A DNA stretch of 13,441 nucleotides, from positions 1-13,441 of the forward strand of contig NCSJ02000620.1 of the NCBI GenBank assembly GCA_002812745.2. The letters are read 5' to 3'. Below the pieces are notes generated by a model. The model was not told the DNA's origin. It did not search any database and was given only the letters and a program-made list of their open reading frames with translations. Positions 9,847 through 13,441 of the stretch are shown here, piece after piece. The DNA is from Scytalidium lignicola. Its lineage: Eukaryota; Ascomycota; Leotiomycetes. How positions within the stretch are numbered: the first letter of the stretch is position 1; each line of letters starts with the position of its first letter. The position numbers and the translations under genes were made by a program.

Positions 9847-11640
9847 GGTGAATATTGGAGATGGAATATGGTCCTATAGAGTCGTTCGTTAGGTAGGAAC
9901 AGTTATTATGCTTCGTAGCACCGGCTTAATAGATTCATAACATATAAAAATCGATCGAGGTATATTTTTAACCCTAACCCCTCTTCAATAGTAAAAACTT
10001 GTCCTGAAGTAAGTTCCTGTACAGTATTAGTGCTCGAAGTTAGTTGGTGGTGATTGTGATAGTACCTGGTCTCGGACCGGGGCGTGGTCTAAATCGCTTG
10101 CAGCGGGCCGATATGTGAACTACATTGGAGACCCCGGACCGCTTGCAAATGGAGAATAATTATGCCTTAGTAATAAGTTAAAGAAGACCTAGTAATATGC
10201 CATAGTAATATGTAGTATATATAGGATTCGCGTTGCAGAAAATTGAACACCTAAAATACGTTTGAATTATGGGTATCGCAAGGCAATAACTAAATGCCTA
10301 AATGTCACTGTATCCGTGGGATATACTGTTGAAATACTCTACTGTTTTCTAAAAACGCAGGGACCTCCTAAAGGTATAATAATCTGAGCTAGATGAACAC
10401 AATTTATCTAACAGAAGTAAGTTGGCAAAGTATAGTACTGAAGTGTTTTGTAATTGTAAGTAGTAATACTTGTAGAGGACTATAGTACTGAGGAACAGTA
10501 ACTAAGGGCGATTTAATACTTGTAATTATGGGCTAATGCAATAGTCAAGTGCACTGTAAGCACAAGCGACTACAGAAGGAATATACTGTAATTATAGGCC
10601 TTCACTAGCGACTCGTCCTGAAGAATGCTTGTACTTATGTACAACCTTTTTGACTCGACTAGTACTAAACTATTGTTTCACGTCTTGCCATATACAGTAC
10701 AGTATACACTAAANTTTTTTTGTATTAGTACTACCTCTAAGATCTAACTTAGATCATTGAAATTACATTATATAAGGCCGATTATTCTACAGTCATATGT
10801 ATTCCTAGGAGTTGTGATGCGAATCTAATTAAAGCTTATCAAACACGCAAGCACTAAGTGGCCACAATACAAGCCTGAAATGCGCTACAATTACAGCGTA
10901 AGTGCAAGGCATAACCACCCTAAAAAGCATCCTAAAACTCGCTGGGTATCGAGCATCGTCAGTATCTGCTTATAAGTTATTAGCACAAATATCATAACAT
11001 TGTCTATAATCTCTGCGCAAGCTAGTTGCATCCTGTAATGTTTAAAGTAGAAAAATAATAGCTGAAAGTGTCTGTACGTACAGTAGATTTTTCGATGGAT
11101 AATTGGGTTTAGTAGGTCATCATTATGGTTAAAATGTTAACAAGGCAAGAGAAGTCCAGTTTTGGAGATTGATTGGTTGCTCCAGGGAGTTGCGTAATAA
11201 AGTCCCCGACTCCATCGGTCATTGAAGAACACCCGGTTACTATCTTCAATGGGCCGGTCTCAAATCTCGAATAGATTATAAGAGTTGCGAGATTGCTTTT
11301 AATTCGAGTTTCATCTCCATTCAAAATAATAGGTTTCAAGGATTTATCATTCTCTCCAGCATTNCCCCCCCTTCGATCATCACTTGACGATAATTTCAAT
11401 TTAATCCCAAGACTTGCATAATATAGTCTTACGACTATACTAATTCAATAATGCAATTTATTTCGATTTATCCAACAAATTGCTGCATATACGGATCCGT
11501 ATCTGGCACCAGCTCTAGGGCGGGTAATTATCTCGTCCGTCACCAAATGGGTGGGTGTAAACAACATGCTTAGGCCATTCTAGCGGGGTACCTGTATTTG
11601 ACTTTGCGGTTGACACTTTGTTCTTTGACGAATTGCTAGA
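9847..11640. other. Long AT-rich intergenic region, no gene recognised
   Basis: The first 300 bp are the presumed promoter of the dehydrogenase gene and hold a CCCTAA-type box (9970-9981) and three CGG-N-CCG palindromes. From about 10150 to 11090 the sequence is AT-rich with many TA steps. It contains a faint 50-bp duplication (10431-10530) and a 15-bp match to the MITE's inner repeat (10585-10599), which suggests decayed transposon DNA. The minus-strand open frame 11109-11399 (96 codons, one ambiguous codon) shows no recognisable domain and I do not call it. Ambiguous bases at 10714 and 11364 sit beside T and C runs. Confidence 0.5.
10073..10141. promoter_or_regulatory. Three CGG-N-CCG palindromes at exact 31-bp spacing
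   Basis: CGGACCG (10073-10079), CGGGCCG (10104-10110) and CGGACCG (10135-10141) are each two CGG half-sites facing inward around one base. The start-to-start distance is 31 bp both times, about three helical turns, so all would lie on one face of the DNA. The sequences between them do not match as a 31-bp tandem repeat, so simple duplication does not explain the array. They lie 227-295 bp upstream of the dehydrogenase start codon. A LEU3-like dimer encoded next door is the obvious candidate binder, although yeast LEU3 itself prefers outward-facing CCG-N4-CGG. Confidence 0.6.
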
Positions 11641-11670
11641 CATGCAATACTATTATGCTGCAATGAAGCG

Positions 11671-11680
11671 TATAAAAAGG
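11671..11680 (+). promoter_or_regulatory. TATA-like box for the prolyl hydroxylase gene
   Basis: TATAAAAAGG lies 329 bp upstream of the start codon at 12000 and is followed by a T/C-rich leader. It is the only good TATA-like word on this strand near the gene. The untranslated leader would be about 300 nt long. Confidence 0.4.
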
Positions 11681-11999
11681 CAATTATGCACCTTGAGAGA
11701 CTTCACAAGAAATCCTTGGTAGAGAATCGAACGACTTTCTTATTCATTTTTTTACTTTTCGTTTGTGGTTGAGAAGAAGATTGGTGGGGTTTTTGGTCTG
11801 ACAACGTCACGCTGAAGTATTCGCCCAGACAGCTGTCCAAAGCGGTTAGACGCTTACTCAGGCTGATGCGGCATATATAATTTCCCTCCTTCTTGTTCCT
11901 TCCACGTTGCTGATTCTGGGAGAAAGATTTGTTTCCCCCCGATAAAATCTCCCTCGCGGACTCTTGTCGATTGGCAATTGGCAAGAATTTGTTGCAGTC

Positions 12000-13214
12000 A
12001 TGGTATGTATCCCTCTCTTGATGGTTTGTGGTTGGGTTTGGTGGTGGAGGGGATTGTATTGTGAACGAACATCTGTATTGACGAGCTCCGCAACACAGGC
12101 CGGAGGCAAATTCACCGCTCTCTTCTCCCTCCTCCTCCTCGTCGGCGCCGTCCTGCTGGCCAAATTTCAAGACATTTCGGTGGATGATGCACGTGCATAT
12201 CTCGCAGATGCCATTGCACCAGAAAAGCGTGCCCTGTCCAGCACCGCCGCTGCTCCTTCCAATGCCACCGTGGAGGACGTCTGCGGTCCTTTGCAATACG
12301 CAATCGAGCTCCTGTCGCTGGATCCACTCATCATATATATCAATAACTTCTTATCGCCGGGGGAAATAAAGGGATTGCTTGAAGTCGGGTATGTTTAGGG
12401 CTCATTCGTCTTGCTTTTGCGAATACTTCAGAGTCGCTGATTCTCTCCCTTTGCCAGTGAGGACCTCTTCAGCGCTTCAACCGTTGCCGATGACCTCACC
12501 CAGCGCTTTTCACACCCGGCCAGAACCTCCTCAACGGCCTATCTCCCAGGAGATAACCCATACTCCCAATGCGCACTGCAAAAGGCTCGGAAATTCCTTG
12601 GTTTCTACGATTTCGACGGCATCGAGTCTCCTCAGCTCACCAAATACGCCCACTCGCAGGAATATCGCGGACACTTCGACTGGCCTCCGCAACCCTGGCG
12701 CGAGCCGGCTAATGGAAATCTGCGCTTCGATCGCTTTGCCACCTTTTTCGTATACCTGGAGGCAAACTGCACTGGTGGATCGACTCACTTCCCCAAAGTA
12801 TACATTGATGACATCCCACATCTCGATGCACTCAATACCACCAAGTTCGAACCTATTGTCGAAGATAAGCGTACAACTTTGGCAGCAAGGGCTATTCCGG
12901 GTAATGCTGTGTTTTGGGTGAATATGGAGGCAAGAGGGAGAGGAAATCCCAAAACACTGCATGCAGGCATGCCGGTCCTCGAAGGCACTAAGGTTGGATT
13001 GAACCTTTGGTCCAGGAGGTACTTAGCAGATGATGAAGATATTGGCGATGGTTCTACTACTGCTTCTACTTCCACTCTTGATTCCACTGCTACTGCTGCT
13101 GCTACAGATATCCAAGCTAATACCATCTCTTCAGCCGCCCAAGGTGAGACTTTTGTTGGCTCTGACTCCACATCCACGATTCAGATAGCAGCTGCTTCTC
13201 AGATCCCATCATAG
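12000..13214 (+). CDS. Prolyl 4-hydroxylase (P4Hc domain), membrane-anchored
   Basis: A 2-oxoglutarate/Fe(II) dioxygenase expected to hydroxylate peptidyl proline in the endoplasmic reticulum. Exons: 12000-12002 (the ATG alone), 12099-12388, 12458-13214; introns of 96 and 69 nt with GTATGT donors; 350 codons, 349 residues. Residues 8-22 form a single hydrophobic segment (ALFSLLLLVGAVLLA), reading as a type II signal anchor. The catalytic domain starts near 78 (LIIYINNFLSPGEI). The iron ligands are His170 and Asp172 (YRGHFDW) and His266 (TLHAGMPVLEG); Lys276 is the expected 2-oxoglutarate contact. The last 60 or so residues are Ser/Thr/Ala-rich and look disordered. The first intron is 96 nt, divisible by three and free of stops, so retaining it keeps the frame. 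The gene is 2.1 kb from the dehydrogenase with its own promoter and is probably not part of that cluster. Confidence 0.9.
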
Positions 13215-13313
13215 TTGTGGTTGGTTCTTGTATGATAAATGAATAGTTATGTGTAATAATCATCTCAAAAGTAAGGTATTGATGATTTAGGAGTTAAGGT
13301 CTTGTCGCCGTCT

Positions 13314-13319
13314 AATAAA
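13314..13319 (+). promoter_or_regulatory. Possible polyadenylation signal after the prolyl hydroxylase gene
   Basis: AATAAA lies 100 bp after the stop codon, in AT-rich sequence. Fungal signals are loose, so this is suggestive only. The rest of the window to 13441 shows no gene start; it has a small hairpin, CTCCTG and CAGGAG around ATTC, near 13350-13365. Confidence 0.35.
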
Positions 13320-13441
13320 GACTGCCTTCGCTAGTCATTGATGAAACGCTCCTGATTCCAGGAGAATCTCGTTCTCGAGTTATTTGCATGCACTCCGCGA
13401 GTTAATTTCATAAATAGACTGAGAAGTAGTATAATTAATAA

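Noticed and set aside
11109..11399. 96-codon minus-strand open frame containing one ambiguous codon
   Set aside because: No domain recognised, low-complexity start, and it lies in an otherwise non-coding stretch; frame depends on an N beside a C run.
12000..13214. Prolyl hydroxylase as a tailoring enzyme of the keto-acid cluster
   Set aside because: It is an anchored P4Hc-type protein hydroxylase rather than a soluble free-proline oxygenase, and it lies 2.1 kb away behind AT-rich DNA with its own TATA-like box.

Overview
The window looks like nuclear DNA of a filamentous ascomycete (Pezizomycotina). Genes are split by short GT-AG introns (46-107 nt), most with CTRAY-like branch points. Gene blocks alternate with AT-rich, gene-poor stretches that carry transposon debris. 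I placed every splice site by reading frame and remembered family conservation; nothing was aligned or searched.

Layout: 1-1590 is AT-rich with no convincing gene. 1591-2188 is a complete 598-bp MITE with perfect 49-bp terminal inverted repeats and a TAA target duplication, ending 32 bp short of the next gene's stop codon. 2221-5036 (minus) is a six-exon aconitase/3-isopropylmalate-dehydratase family gene of the large+small fused type, about 831 codons, with two single-base frame breaks (or two weak introns). 5037-5945 is a divergent promoter. 5946-8299 (plus) is an intact seven-exon LEU3-like Zn2Cys6 regulator of 649 aa. 8490-9846 (minus) is an intact four-exon 3-isopropylmalate dehydrogenase family gene of 368 aa. 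9847-11999 is mostly AT-rich and non-coding, but its proximal part holds three CGG-N-CCG palindromes spaced exactly 31 bp apart. 12000-13214 (plus) is a three-exon prolyl 4-hydroxylase of 349 aa with an N-terminal membrane anchor.

The isomerase, the regulator and the dehydrogenase look like one unit. Isomerase plus dehydrogenase are the last two steps of alpha-keto-acid chain elongation, the chemistry of leucine biosynthesis. The same chemistry has been recruited for non-protein amino acids, for example homotyrosine in echinocandin producers. The isomerase is not the canonical housekeeping LEU1 type, the regulator has a LEU3-type zinc cluster, and both enzyme promoters carry CGG-N-CCG palindromes. 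My main inference is a small self-regulated accessory cluster for 2-keto-acid elongation. The condensing enzyme (isopropylmalate-synthase type) and a transaminase are not in this window. The prolyl hydroxylase appears to be an unrelated neighbour.
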